In this document: positions 25,300 through 33,533 of the stretch, in pieces
How the letters are laid out: the number at the start of each line of letters is the position of its first letter
Numbering within the stretch: the stretch's first letter is position 1
Assembly (NCBI GenBank): GCA_900546775.1
Contig: UREM01000003.1
Span: forward strand, 16,199-80,198
DNA from: an uncultured Collinsella sp.
Lineage (GTDB): Bacteria; Actinomycetota; Coriobacteriia; Coriobacteriales; Coriobacteriaceae
Reading direction: 5' to 3'
DNA: 64,000 nt
Notes under the pieces: model-generated
Seen by the model: the letters and a program-made list of their open reading frames with translations, nothing else
Database searches by the model: none
Told to the model about the DNA's origin: nothing
Program-made: the position numbers and the translations under genes

Positions 25300-25824
25300 A
25301 TGTCGGACGATCTTCATCAAACCGCGTCGGGCAAGCGCTGCGACGTTATTAGCTGGGACGAGTTCTTTATGAGCGTGGCCATCGCCGCGCAGCGCCGCAG
25401 CAAGGATCCTAACACACAGGTGGGCGCGTGCATCGCCAGCACCAACCACCGCATCCTTTCGGTGGGCTACAACGGTACGCCCTCGGCACTCAACGACGAC
25501 TTTTTCCCGTGGGGCACGAGCGACGACCCGCTGCAGGACAAGCACAACTACGTGGTTCATGCCGAGGCCAACGCCGTGCTCAACTACCGTGGCTCGCTCA
25601 AGGACCTCGAGGGTTCCACAGTCTATGTCACGCTGTTCCCGTGCCACGACTGCGCCAAAATTTTGGCTCAGGTAGGCGTGGGCGAGGTTGTCTACCTAGA
25701 CAACAAGTACGCCGACACCGATGATGGACGCATCAGCCGCCGCATCCTCGACTCCTGCGGCATCAGCTACCGCCAGGTCATCGTCGATGTCCAGATTGGT
25801 ACCGGGGGACAAACTCAGCAGTAG
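25300..25824 (+). CDS. dCMP deaminase (cytidine/deoxycytidylate deaminase family)
   Basis: The zinc-site motifs are both present: HAEANAV (ligand and proton shuttle) and PCHDC (two cysteine ligands), in a 174-residue protein of ComE/dCMP deaminase size. NTQVGACIAS and GYNGTPS are the substrate-side motifs of dCMP deaminases. The reaction converts dCMP to dUMP and so feeds thymidylate synthesis. GGAGGTGTC sets the ATG at 25300. It lies close downstream of coaX and may share its transcript. Confidence 0.92.
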   Translation: MSDDLHQTASGKRCDVISWDEFFMSVAIAAQRRSKDPNTQVGACIASTNHRILSVGYNGTPSALNDDFFPWGTSDDPLQDKHNYVVHAEANAVLNYRGSLKDLEGSTVYVTLFPCHDCAKILAQVGVGEVVYLDNKYADTDDGRISRRILDSCGISYRQVIVDVQIGTGGQTQQ

Positions 25825-26001
25825 CGGCAACGTGTGCTAGCGCCGGGCGCCGGCAAAAGCAGCTAAAAGAGCCCCGTCCCAAATTGACTGCTCGTGAAAG
25901 TCATGTCCGCGCGCATGGATGGCTCGTGAGCGGGTACATGGCTGTAGTAACATAGCCCCTGTCCGCGGGCGCGCCCGCGTTATTGTGAGAAAGGAGCCCC
26001 T

Positions 26002-26280
26002 GTGGCTGTTAACGAAGAGCTGCTTAAGAAGGTTCTTGAGGAGATCCGCCCCAACCTGCAGGCCGACGGCGGCGATATGGAGTATGTGGGCGTCGACGAC
26101 GAGGGTGTTGTCAAGCTGGAGCTGCAGGGTGCCTGCGCCGGCTGCCCCATGAGCGCCCTGACGCTTTCCATGGGTATCGAGCGCATCCTGAAGGAGCATG
26201 TGCCCGGCGTTACCCGTGTTGAGCAGGTCAATGCCTCCGGCGAGGCCGAGGATCTGTACGACGAGTATGCGCCGTTCTAA
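26002..26280 (+). CDS. NifU C-terminal-domain Fe-S scaffold protein
   Basis: A 92-residue stand-alone Nfu domain with the cluster-binding CAGCPMS motif and the LQADGGDMEYV segment typical of the family. Such proteins carry or deliver [4Fe-4S] clusters to client enzymes. The start is a GTG with AAAGGAG upstream. The C-terminal ten residues are acidic. No other Fe-S assembly genes are adjacent. Confidence 0.92.
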   Translation: MAVNEELLKKVLEEIRPNLQADGGDMEYVGVDDEGVVKLELQGACAGCPMSALTLSMGIERILKEHVPGVTRVEQVNASGEAEDLYDEYAPF

Positions 26281-26329
26281 GAAGCGAAAGCTGCGGGCGA
26301 TGTGCTCCGCATAGACGTCACGCCCAAAT

Positions 26330-26364
26330 GTGCGGCTGCGAGCGAAAGGCCCGCGGCCGCATTT
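26330..26364 (+). terminator. Hairpin between nfu-like gene and lgt
   Basis: TGCGGC pairs with GCCGCA, flanked by AAATG and TTTGTA. It probably ends the upstream transcript. Confidence 0.5.
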
Positions 26365-26389
26365 GTATGTAGGGAGTAGGAGGGTCGAC

Positions 26390-27211
26390 ATGCTCAACGA
26401 CTTCTACCATATGCTTGATCCTGTCGCGATTTCGGCGGGCCCCATCACCATCTACTGGTACGGCCTGGCCTACGTGGTCGGCGCTCTGCTCACGGCGGTC
26501 GTCATGTATCGTACGCAGCGCCGTTGGGGTTTTGACATTACGGTCGACGACCTGACGAGCGTCGTGGTCGGCGTGGTCTTTGGCCTTATCATTGGCGCTC
26601 GCCTGTTCTACGTCGTCTTTTACGGTGATGGCTACTACTGGACGCATCCGCTCGAGATCTTTGCCACCAACGAGGGCGGCATGAGTTTCCACGGTGGCCT
26701 GGTCGGCGGCATTATCGGCGGCATCATCGTGTGCCGCATGTATAAGCTCGACGCATGGACTCTGGCAGACCTTGCCGTCATCGGCGCGCCGCTGGCCTTG
26801 TGTCTGGGCCGTTGTGCCAACTTTGTCAACGGTGAGCTGTGGGGCAAGCCGACCGATCTGCCCTGGGGCGTGAGCTTTGGCGGCACCGCGGGCGATATGC
26901 CGCGTCACCCCTCCCAACTCTACGAGGCATTTCTTGAGGGCATTGTGCTCTTCTGCATCCTGCAGGTGCTCAGCCGCAAAAAGCCGCTGCTGCCCCAGGG
27001 CACGTTTATGGGCGTGTTTGTGATGGGTTACGGCATCGTCCGCTTCCTCGTCGAGTTCGTGCGCGTGCCCGACGCCCAGCTTGGCTATCTGCTGGGCGGC
27101 GTCATCACGATGGGTCAGCTGCTGAGCCTTCCGCTCGTTATTGCGGGCCTGGCGCTCGTCATCTTTGCGCGTCGCCGCAATCGCCCCCAGCGCATCTACC
27201 TCGACGCCTAA
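26390..27211 (+). CDS. lgt: Prolipoprotein diacylglyceryl transferase
   Basis: A polytopic membrane enzyme of 273 residues that moves diacylglycerol from phosphatidylglycerol to the lipobox cysteine of prolipoproteins. The Lgt signature GRCANFVNGELWG is present, with GGMSFHGGLVGG and RHPSQLYEA in the expected order. AGGAGGG before ATG 26390 decides the start. The Tat/lipoprotein binding protein in this window is an evident kind of substrate. Confidence 0.96.
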   Translation: MLNDFYHMLDPVAISAGPITIYWYGLAYVVGALLTAVVMYRTQRRWGFDITVDDLTSVVVGVVFGLIIGARLFYVVFYGDGYYWTHPLEIFATNEGGMSFHGGLVGGIIGGIIVCRMYKLDAWTLADLAVIGAPLALCLGRCANFVNGELWGKPTDLPWGVSFGGTAGDMPRHPSQLYEAFLEGIVLFCILQVLSRKKPLLPQGTFMGVFVMGYGIVRFLVEFVRVPDAQLGYLLGGVITMGQLLSLPLVIAGLALVIFARRRNRPQRIYLDA

Positions 27212-27220
27212 CCACCACAT

Positions 27221-27256
27221 ACCACCACAAAGGGGACAGGCACCTTTGTGGTGGTT
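27221..27256. repeat. GGGACAGG-type palindromic repeat, copy 4
   Basis: ACCACCACAAAGGGGACAGG is followed by CACCTTTGTGGTGGT, a near-identical hairpin to that at 6122, starting ten bases after the lgt stop. Confidence 0.75.
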
Positions 27257-27283
27257 CGCTGGGCAACGATGACAGAACCGTAA

Positions 27284-27335
27284 CGTTTCCCCAGATAAAA
27301 CCTGCCAAAATAAACCTGTCCCTTTTTGGCGGGTT
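27284..27335. repeat. GGGACAGG-type palindromic repeat, copy 5 (reverse)
   Basis: In reverse orientation: TTTCCCCAGATAAAA, then CCTGCCAAAATAAACCTGTC and CCTTTTTGGCGGG. With copy 4 it forms a head-to-head pair between lgt and the next gene. Confidence 0.75.
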
Positions 27336-27356
27336 TCTAGAAAGGCTCTTTGGACT

Positions 27357-29540
27357 GTGAAGGATTCCGACCTCTCCACAACGGCTGCGCGCGACGCTGC
27401 CCGCATCGTCTGGTTTAAGCGTTACCCCGCCAAGCAGACGCTCATCGCATTTCTGCTCGCGCTGTTGGCGACCACGGCGTTTTCCATCGATCCCGCGCCG
27501 GTCTCGAGTAACGCAGTCTTGGCGATTGACCCCAAAGCCTCGGGCATGCTGTACGTGTGCTACGAGGTGCTCCTCTCGTTTGCCGGCCATACCGACGCGG
27601 TCATGCTGCTCGCGCTTGCCTGCCTGCTCACGCTGCCGTTTCGCTACGTGTTCTTTGGCCGTGGCGACACCTGGCGTCCATCGATCATTCTGCCGTCGCT
27701 GTTTTTCGCCATCTGCATGGTGTTCGGCCGCAGCTACGACCTCACCGACTCGGCCGAGATTGTTCTTGGCGACAAGGCCCGCATCATCTGCGCCTGGATT
27801 GGCGGCGCGGGCTGGATGCTCCTAGCGATCGTGGCCTTCTATCTGGCTTTTGAGTGTCTGGATTGGCTGAGCTCCCGACGCATCCCGTTTTCCGAGGCGC
27901 ACTTTGGCCGCATATGGCGTGTGGCTCACGCCGTGCTCTCGGTCCATCCCTTTGCCGGGCCCTTCCTGGTGCTTATGATCGCCTGGGCGCCCACGCTCAT
28001 CGCTTCGCTGCCCGGCCTTTTTATGGGAGATACGGGTGCGCAGATTCGCCAGTGGTTCAACTATCCCAACGGCACGAGCGACTACCTGCGCCTACTCAAC
28101 CCCAACGTGCTGCTCAACGGGCATCATCCCGTAGTGCACACGGCCATTATCGGCTCGTGCGTTCAACTGGGGCTTTCGCTGTTCAACAGCGCTAACGCGG
28201 GCCTCATCATCTATACCTGCGCTCAATTTGTCATCACGGCTGCCTGCATGGCCTATTCCATTTCGTCGCTGCGCAAACTGGGCGTGAGCCTGCCGGTTCG
28301 CGGTGCGATCCTGCTGTTCTTTGCGTTTATGCCGATGTTCTCTAACTACGCGGCGTTGCTCACCAAAGACGTGCTCTTTGCCGACGCGTTTTTGGTGCTG
28401 CTGGTACAGACCGTCAAGCTCGTGGCATGTGGCTTGCCCCGTCGTGATGCCAATGCCGAGCGTGCGGGCGAACAGAGGCCCGTGCTCTTTGCGCGCCACG
28501 ACTGGCTGTTGCTTGCGCTGGCTGCCATGGGTTCCACGTTTTTGCGCAATGGCGGTCTGGTCTTTCCGTTGGCGGCCTGCGTGATTGCGGCGGCGTTTTG
28601 CGCATGGGATGTACATGTCGCCCGTCGTGCGGCTAAGCAGACGGGCACCGCGGTCTCATGCGCCACGCCGCGCTTCCGCTGGGTTGGCGTCCTCGCGGTG
28701 CTCGCACTCTGCCTTGCCTCTAATATGTACTTCACCAAGGTCTTTATGCCGGCGCACGACATCACGCCTGGTTCCAAGCGCGAAATCCTCTCGATTCCGT
28801 TCCAACAGACGGCTCGTTTCGTCCAAAAGCACGACGGCCTCAACTCGGGCGTCAACCCCACGGTAAAGGAGGACGGCGCCATCGTGGAGGCTCCTTGCGA
28901 CGGCTTGGTGACCGATGAGGAGCGCGCCGTGATCGACCGGGTGCTCAAGTACGAGAATCTGGGCCGCCGTTACAACCCGGATAAGTCGGATGCCGTCAAG
29001 AACTGCTTTAACGAGTACGCCTCGCAGGAGGACATCAAGGCCTATTTTGAGGTCTGGGCGCAGATGTTCAAAAAGGATCCCGAGTGCTATATCTCGGCGC
29101 TCATCAATAACTATTACGGCTACTTTTATCCGAGCGCGCGCGATGCCTTGGTCTACAGCACGGCGCGTAGTGCCGAGATCATGGCGCGTCCCGACAACCT
29201 CAAGTACTTCGATTTCCATCCGGTTGACAGCAACGTGGTGCGCTGGTGCGACCACCTGATCAATCTGTACCGTGTGGCGGTGCAGCGCATCCCGTTTATT
29301 TCGCTCACCATGAGCTCGGCCACCTATGTGTGGATCATGATTGCCGTGGTGGTCTACCTGCTGCGTCGTCATTCATGGCGTGCGCTGGCGATCTGGGTGC
29401 CGCTGTTGGGCGTGCTCGCCGTGTGCCTGATTGGTCCGTGCAACGGCTCGACCTACATGCGCTACCTGTATCCGGTCATCGCCTGCATGCCCTTTGCCAT
29501 CGGCGCCACCATCACCCGCAGCGACCTCCTCTGGTCCTAA
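27357..29540 (+). CDS. Large polytopic membrane protein, DUF6020-like
   Basis: The 727-residue protein has about fourteen membrane segments and a soluble loop near residues 470-620. Segments such as GDTGAQIRQWFNYPNG, GHHPVVHTAIIG and FSNYAALLTKDVLF resemble the DUF6020 family, which is thought to include GT-C-like glycosyltransferases of the cell surface. The start is a GTG with an indifferent ribosome site and may be wrong by a few codons. Function is unproven; a role in glycan or lipid modification is an inference from family. Confidence 0.7.
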   Translation: MKDSDLSTTAARDAARIVWFKRYPAKQTLIAFLLALLATTAFSIDPAPVSSNAVLAIDPKASGMLYVCYEVLLSFAGHTDAVMLLALACLLTLPFRYVFFGRGDTWRPSIILPSLFFAICMVFGRSYDLTDSAEIVLGDKARIICAWIGGAGWMLLAIVAFYLAFECLDWLSSRRIPFSEAHFGRIWRVAHAVLSVHPFAGPFLVLMIAWAPTLIASLPGLFMGDTGAQIRQWFNYPNGTSDYLRLLNPNVLLNGHHPVVHTAIIGSCVQLGLSLFNSANAGLIIYTCAQFVITAACMAYSISSLRKLGVSLPVRGAILLFFAFMPMFSNYAALLTKDVLFADAFLVLLVQTVKLVACGLPRRDANAERAGEQRPVLFARHDWLLLALAAMGSTFLRNGGLVFPLAACVIAAAFCAWDVHVARRAAKQTGTAVSCATPRFRWVGVLAVLALCLASNMYFTKVFMPAHDITPGSKREILSIPFQQTARFVQKHDGLNSGVNPTVKEDGAIVEAPCDGLVTDEERAVIDRVLKYENLGRRYNPDKSDAVKNCFNEYASQEDIKAYFEVWAQMFKKDPECYISALINNYYGYFYPSARDALVYSTARSAEIMARPDNLKYFDFHPVDSNVVRWCDHLINLYRVAVQRIPFISLTMSSATYVWIMIAVVVYLLRRHSWRALAIWVPLLGVLAVCLIGPCNGSTYMRYLYPVIACMPFAIGATITRSDLLWS

Positions 29541-29575
29541 TTTGGTGCAAAGGGGACAGGTTGCTTTGCACCAAA
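29541..29575. repeat. GGGACAGG-type palindromic repeat, copy 6
   Basis: TTTGGTGCAAAGGGGACAGG is followed by TTGCTTTGCACCAAA: perfect nine-base arms around the core, starting at the base after the stop codon. Confidence 0.75.
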
Positions 29576-29705
29576 GGGTGGCATCATCACGACGCCTTCA
29601 TTTTGGGGTTTATCTCGCAGGCCAGTAGGTATATCATAACGACGTTTGTTTATATTGCCCGAGCATCTGCGCTGGGCTTTAGGTCGAAACCGATAGGAGA
29701 CACGT

Positions 29706-30512
29706 ATGTCCGGACACTCTAAGTGGGCCACAACCAAGCATCGTAAGGGCGCGCAGGACGCCAAGCGTTCCGCCCTCTTCTCCAAGCTCAGCCGCAACAT
29801 CACCGTTGCTGCCCGTCTCGGCGGTGACCCGCTGCCCGAGAACAACGCCAGCCTCGCCGCTGCCGTTGCCAAGGCCAAGGCTCAGTCCATGCCTAAGGAC
29901 AAGATCAAGTCCGCTATCGACAAGGCTTTTGGTTCGGGTGCTGACGCCGCCGTCTACGAGAACATCGTGTACGAGGGCTACGGTCCCGCCGGTGTCGCCG
30001 TCTACGTCGACTGCCTGACCGACAACCGCAACCGTACCGCCGCCGATGTCCGTTCCGCTTTCTCCCACGCTGGTGGCAACCTGGGCACTTCCGGCTCCGT
30101 CGCCTTCCAGTTTGAGCGCAAGGGCCAGATTGTCGTTGCCAAGGAGATCCTGGACGAGAACGCCAAGAAGGAGACCATGATCGCCAACGGTGCTGCCGGT
30201 GACGAGGATGAGTTCATGATGGCCATCGCCGAGGCCGGTGGCGAAGACTACGAGGACGCCGGCGAGGAGTGGATCGTCTGGACTACTGCCAACGAGGTCA
30301 TGGCTGTCTCCAAGGCGCTCGAGGAGCAGGGCGTCCAGGTCAAGGGCTCCGAGACCACCATGGTCCCGACCACCCCGACCGAGGTCTCCGGCGCCGACGC
30401 CAAGAAGGTTCAGCGCCTCATCGACCGTCTTGAGGAGCTCGACGACGTCCAGGATGTTTACAGCACCATGGACATGACCGACGAGGTCATCGCTGCCCTC
30501 GAGGAGGAGTAG
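29706..30512 (+). CDS. yebC: YebC/PmpR family protein
   Basis: A 268-residue protein starting MSGHSKWATTKHRKGAQDAK, the family hallmark, with three domains of normal size. Members were first described as transcription regulators; recent work on relatives links them to translation of polyproline stretches, which fits the long Ala-Pro repeats coded at 34.7 kb only as a suggestion. TAGGAG precedes the ATG and a terminator follows the gene. Confidence 0.95.
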   Translation: MSGHSKWATTKHRKGAQDAKRSALFSKLSRNITVAARLGGDPLPENNASLAAAVAKAKAQSMPKDKIKSAIDKAFGSGADAAVYENIVYEGYGPAGVAVYVDCLTDNRNRTAADVRSAFSHAGGNLGTSGSVAFQFERKGQIVVAKEILDENAKKETMIANGAAGDEDEFMMAIAEAGGEDYEDAGEEWIVWTTANEVMAVSKALEEQGVQVKGSETTMVPTTPTEVSGADAKKVQRLIDRLEELDDVQDVYSTMDMTDEVIAALEEE

Positions 30513-30581
30513 CGCCCGCACGGGTTAAGCCGTGCATATCTGGGCATAATGAAGCGAGCATGCAAGCTTCGTGGAATAGAT

Positions 30582-30628
30582 GAGCCGGATCCGCGTGCGT
30601 AGAGCACCGGACCCGGCTCTTTTATAAT
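30582..30628 (+). terminator. Terminator of yebC with an overlapping TATAAT box
   Basis: GAGCCGG...CCGG and CCGGCTC form a hairpin (30582-30619) followed by TTTTAT. The T-run merges into TATAAT (30623-30628), which may serve the Asp23 module downstream; no clear -35 is seen. Confidence 0.55.
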
Positions 30629-30678
30629 GATGCGAACCGTTTTGCATTTCGAGAGCCGAGATTTGAAGGGAGCGCCGC

Positions 30679-31224
30679 GTGCGCGTACTTAAACGAGCCC
30701 TAGCGATCGTGTATCTTGCCGCCACCATCGTGGCGCTGGGTACGCTTGTCTGCCAGTTTTGGGGGCCGTATACGTATCGCTTTATGTTGCTGATGCGCGA
30801 CCCCATGCCGCGCATCGTCGTGACGGCATGCGGCGGAGTTGTGGCGATCGGCGTACTGGTAAGCTTCTTCCGCCTGATGTTTGCTCGTCGCGAGCCGTCC
30901 TGCGTGCATCCGGCGGGGGAGCGCAATATCGAGGTCACGCTCGCGGCGCTTTCTTCGTGTGCCAGGGCTGCTGCCGAGCGCGACGACCGCGTGATGGTCG
31001 AGCATGTCGAGGCCCGCGTCCAAGGCCCCGACGATTCGCACGTCCGTTTTAAGGTCGAGGCTATCGCGCTTGACGATAAGGACGTGGCATCTCTGGCTAC
31101 CGCGATGCAGCAGCGCATCGAGGAAGCTTGCGACACCATGCTCGGCACGCCGGGTACGACTACGCGCGTCCGTTTTTTGCCGTCCAAGACTACCGTCCAG
31201 ACCGTGGAGGTTTCCGGTGAGTGA
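30679..31224 (+). CDS. amaP: AmaP-like alkaline shock membrane anchor protein
   Basis: Two N-terminal membrane segments (about 8-30 and 45-68) precede an Asp23-like cytoplasmic domain of about 110 residues. This is the architecture of AmaP, which fixes Asp23 to the membrane. The start is a GTG with GAAGGGAG upstream. The gene overlaps the DUF2273 gene by eight bases, and Asp23 itself follows, so the three form the envelope-stress module known from Firmicutes and Actinobacteria. Confidence 0.75.
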   Translation: MRVLKRALAIVYLAATIVALGTLVCQFWGPYTYRFMLLMRDPMPRIVVTACGGVVAIGVLVSFFRLMFARREPSCVHPAGERNIEVTLAALSSCARAAAERDDRVMVEHVEARVQGPDDSHVRFKVEAIALDDKDVASLATAMQQRIEEACDTMLGTPGTTTRVRFLPSKTTVQTVEVSGE

Positions 31225-31594
31225 TACCAATCAAGATAAGACCGCTCGTACGCCGCGCCTGACGATTGACCAGGGCGCCACGCCGACGAGCGAACCTGTT
31301 GATTCCAAAGCAGAGGCAACCGAGTTGCAAGATGCGGCAGCCGCGGATTTTGACGAGGCTATGGGTCTCATCAAGGGTACGGGCGCTGCCATCTGGAGCT
31401 ATGCTGTGCGTCATCCCAACACCACGCTCGGTGCCGTCGCTGGCTTTATCCTCGCCGTGTTGGTGCTCACGCTCGGCCTGTGGGATACGCTCGTCATTGC
31501 ATTCTTCGTGCTGATCGGCGCTGTGATTGGCCAAATTCGCGACGGCGAGAACGGGATCGTCAACTTCTTCGGCCGTCTGTTTAGCGGCCGCTAA
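31217..31594 (+). CDS. DUF2273 small membrane protein
   Basis: A GTG at 31217, inside the end of amaP and five bases after GGAGG, opens a 125-residue protein. About 60 acidic or polar residues are followed by two membrane helices of the DUF2273 type (HPNTTLGAVAGFILAVLVLT, then LVIAFFVLIGAVIGQIRDG). DUF2273 proteins regularly accompany Asp23/AmaP. The longer N-terminal region than usual is notable. Its role in the complex is unknown. Confidence 0.75.
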   Translation: MSDTNQDKTARTPRLTIDQGATPTSEPVDSKAEATELQDAAAADFDEAMGLIKGTGAAIWSYAVRHPNTTLGAVAGFILAVLVLTLGLWDTLVIAFFVLIGAVIGQIRDGENGIVNFFGRLFSGR

Positions 31595-31638
31595 TATGTA
31601 TTCGACTGTCGCATCCGCGGCAGGCATAAGGAGGAACC

Positions 31639-32154
31639 ATGGCTTTTAATACGAAGGTCGATGTAGCCGATACCGAGCTCGAGGAGAACGAGGCGGTCGT
31701 CGCCGAAGCTGAGGATGTGACGCTCGAGGATGAGGCTCTCGTCGAGGCCGAGTCCGATACGGATGAGGACGACGAGGAAGCGGATGAGTCCGAGGACTCG
31801 CTGACCTATTCCAACGGCGTGATCGAGAAGATCGTTGCCATGGCCACCCGCGAGGTTCCGCACGTTCTGGGCATGAAGGGTAACCTCATGCACTTTGTGC
31901 AGGAGCAGTTTGGTGCCGAGAATCTGACCAAGGGCGTGACGGTCGAGGTCACCGACGATAATCGCGTGGTCGTCAACATCTCCGTCATCATCGAGTACGG
32001 CGCCTATGCGCCCGCGATCTTCGACGATGTTAAGGCACGTGTCACCGAGCGCCTTGCCGCGATGACTGGCCTTGAGGTGGCGGGCGTCAACCTGCGCATC
32101 GAGGATGTCATCACCCCCGAGGAGTACGAGCACCGCACCAGCCAGCACGAATAA
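31639..32154 (+). CDS. Asp23/Gls24 family envelope stress response protein
   Basis: After a strongly acidic N-terminal stretch of about 50 residues the Asp23 domain begins at NGVIEKIVAMATREVPHVLGM and runs to IEDVITPEE. Asp23 proteins form filaments or patches under the membrane and respond to alkaline or cell-wall stress. A perfect AAGGAGG site precedes the ATG. It is the last gene of the AmaP-DUF2273-Asp23 module, closed by a repeat and a terminator. Confidence 0.88.
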   Translation: MAFNTKVDVADTELEENEAVVAEAEDVTLEDEALVEAESDTDEDDEEADESEDSLTYSNGVIEKIVAMATREVPHVLGMKGNLMHFVQEQFGAENLTKGVTVEVTDDNRVVVNISVIIEYGAYAPAIFDDVKARVTERLAAMTGLEVAGVNLRIEDVITPEEYEHRTSQHE

Positions 32155-32155
32155 C

Positions 32156-32205
32156 CTTCCAAAAAGGGACAGGTTTGTTTTGGCAGGTTTTATCTGCGAA
32201 AACAT
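32156..32205. repeat. GGGACAGG-type palindromic repeat, copy 7
   Basis: CTTCCAAAAAGGGACAGG runs through TTTGTTTTGGCAGG to the shared tail TTTTATCTGCGAAAAC. It starts two bases after the Asp23 stop. Confidence 0.75.
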
Positions 32206-32206
32206 T

Positions 32207-32248
32207 AAACGGCCGACCGCGCAAGCAAAAGCGTGGCCGGCCGTTTTT
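32207..32248 (+). terminator. Terminator of the Asp23 module
   Basis: AAACGGCCG and CCGCGC face GCG and CGGCCGTTTTT across CAAGCAAAA, with a terminal T-run. Confidence 0.8.
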
Positions 32249-32360
32249 GTACGCTCCCGATATAGTCATACCGCTCGTCTAACTAAGGGTTGCAATCCCC
32301 ACGTTCCGCGTTACTCTAATGGGCGCATTGTTTCCAAATTGTTAACGAGGGGTTGCCGTA

Positions 32361-33383
32361 ATGGCCGACGAGCACGAAACAGAAAGCAAGGCATGGGCAA
32401 TTGAGGCCGCTGCGGCAGAGGCGGCGTCGCGTGCTGCCGAGGAGGTGCATCGTCCTCCCGTAGTGCCGATGGAACGCGTGGTCGATCGCGATGTTATCGA
32501 GCGGGGCGAGCGCGCTGGTAGCAAGCGCAGCCAGGAGCCGGGCTTTCCGCGCTTTTTTGCCGAGCTCAATTTGGGCCTGATCCTCACGGCCTTTGCCATC
32601 GTCGCGTTTAAAACCCCTAATCACTTTGCTTTTGGCGGCACCTCGGGCGTGTCGGTCATTCTGTCCACGCTGTTCCCGACCCTGCCCGTCGGCGTCTTTA
32701 TGTGGATTATCAATGCGGTCCTGGTCGTTCTGGGCTTTATCTTTTTGGAGCGCAAGGCAATCCTGTGGAGTGTCTTTGCCTCGTTTGCGCTGTCCGCCTA
32801 TGTTTCGCTGTTTGAGCTCTTTATTCCGACCGATGTCTCGATGACGGGCGATATGTGGCTCGACCTGTGCTTTGCCGTGATTCTGCCGGCGCTCGGCAGC
32901 GCCATCGTCTTTGATATTGGTGCCTCGACGGGCGGCACGGACATCCTCGCCATGATTCTCAAACGCCGCACGACGCTTGAGATCGGCCGTGCGCTGCTGC
33001 TGGTCGATATCGGCATCGTGACCATCGCGGCCTTCTTGTACGGCCCGCGCGTCGGTCTGTATTGCGTGCTCGGCCTGTTTGCCAAGACGCTTGTGGTCGA
33101 CAAAGCCATCGAGAGCATCCACCTGCGTAAAGTCTGCACGGTCATTTGCTCCGAGCCCCTTAAGGTCGAGGAGTTTATCGTCAAGCATCTCAACCGTACG
33201 GCGACTATCAGCCGCGGCTATGGTGCTTTCTCGGGCAAGTGCGTGACGGTGATCATGAGCGTGCTGAGCCGTCGCGAGGCAGTGCAGCTGCGCCGCTATA
33301 CCCGCGAGATTGACCCTGATGCCTTCATCACCATCGTCGATAGCTCCGAAATCGTCGGCAAGGGCTTCCGCGGTACGAACTAG
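32361..33383 (+). CDS. YitT family membrane protein (DUF161/DUF2179)
   Basis: A 340-residue protein with a hydrophilic N-terminus of about 65 residues, five to six membrane helices (DUF161; NHFAFGGTSGVSVILS is typical) and a cytoplasmic C-terminal DUF2179 domain (VCTVICSEPLKVEEFIVKHL). The transported substrate of YitT proteins is not settled. CGAGGGG precedes the ATG. The gene stands alone after the Asp23 terminator. Confidence 0.9.
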   Translation: MADEHETESKAWAIEAAAAEAASRAAEEVHRPPVVPMERVVDRDVIERGERAGSKRSQEPGFPRFFAELNLGLILTAFAIVAFKTPNHFAFGGTSGVSVILSTLFPTLPVGVFMWIINAVLVVLGFIFLERKAILWSVFASFALSAYVSLFELFIPTDVSMTGDMWLDLCFAVILPALGSAIVFDIGASTGGTDILAMILKRRTTLEIGRALLLVDIGIVTIAAFLYGPRVGLYCVLGLFAKTLVVDKAIESIHLRKVCTVICSEPLKVEEFIVKHLNRTATISRGYGAFSGKCVTVIMSVLSRREAVQLRRYTREIDPDAFITIVDSSEIVGKGFRGTN

Positions 33384-33533
33384 TCCGGGCGTACCCTTCG
33401 AATCATTGAATAAAGCCACCTGCGTTGCAAATCGGTCATCTTGGGGTATTTGTCCCCACATTGGGCGATAATGATGCCAAAGACATCGTTTGCGATCCAG
33501 GTGATTCGCTCTAGATACGAAGGGATGATTTCG

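Noticed and set aside
30541..30680. tRNA-like hairpin region after yebC
   Set aside because: The fold is explained by a simple terminator hairpin with a T-run; no cloverleaf or CCA end.
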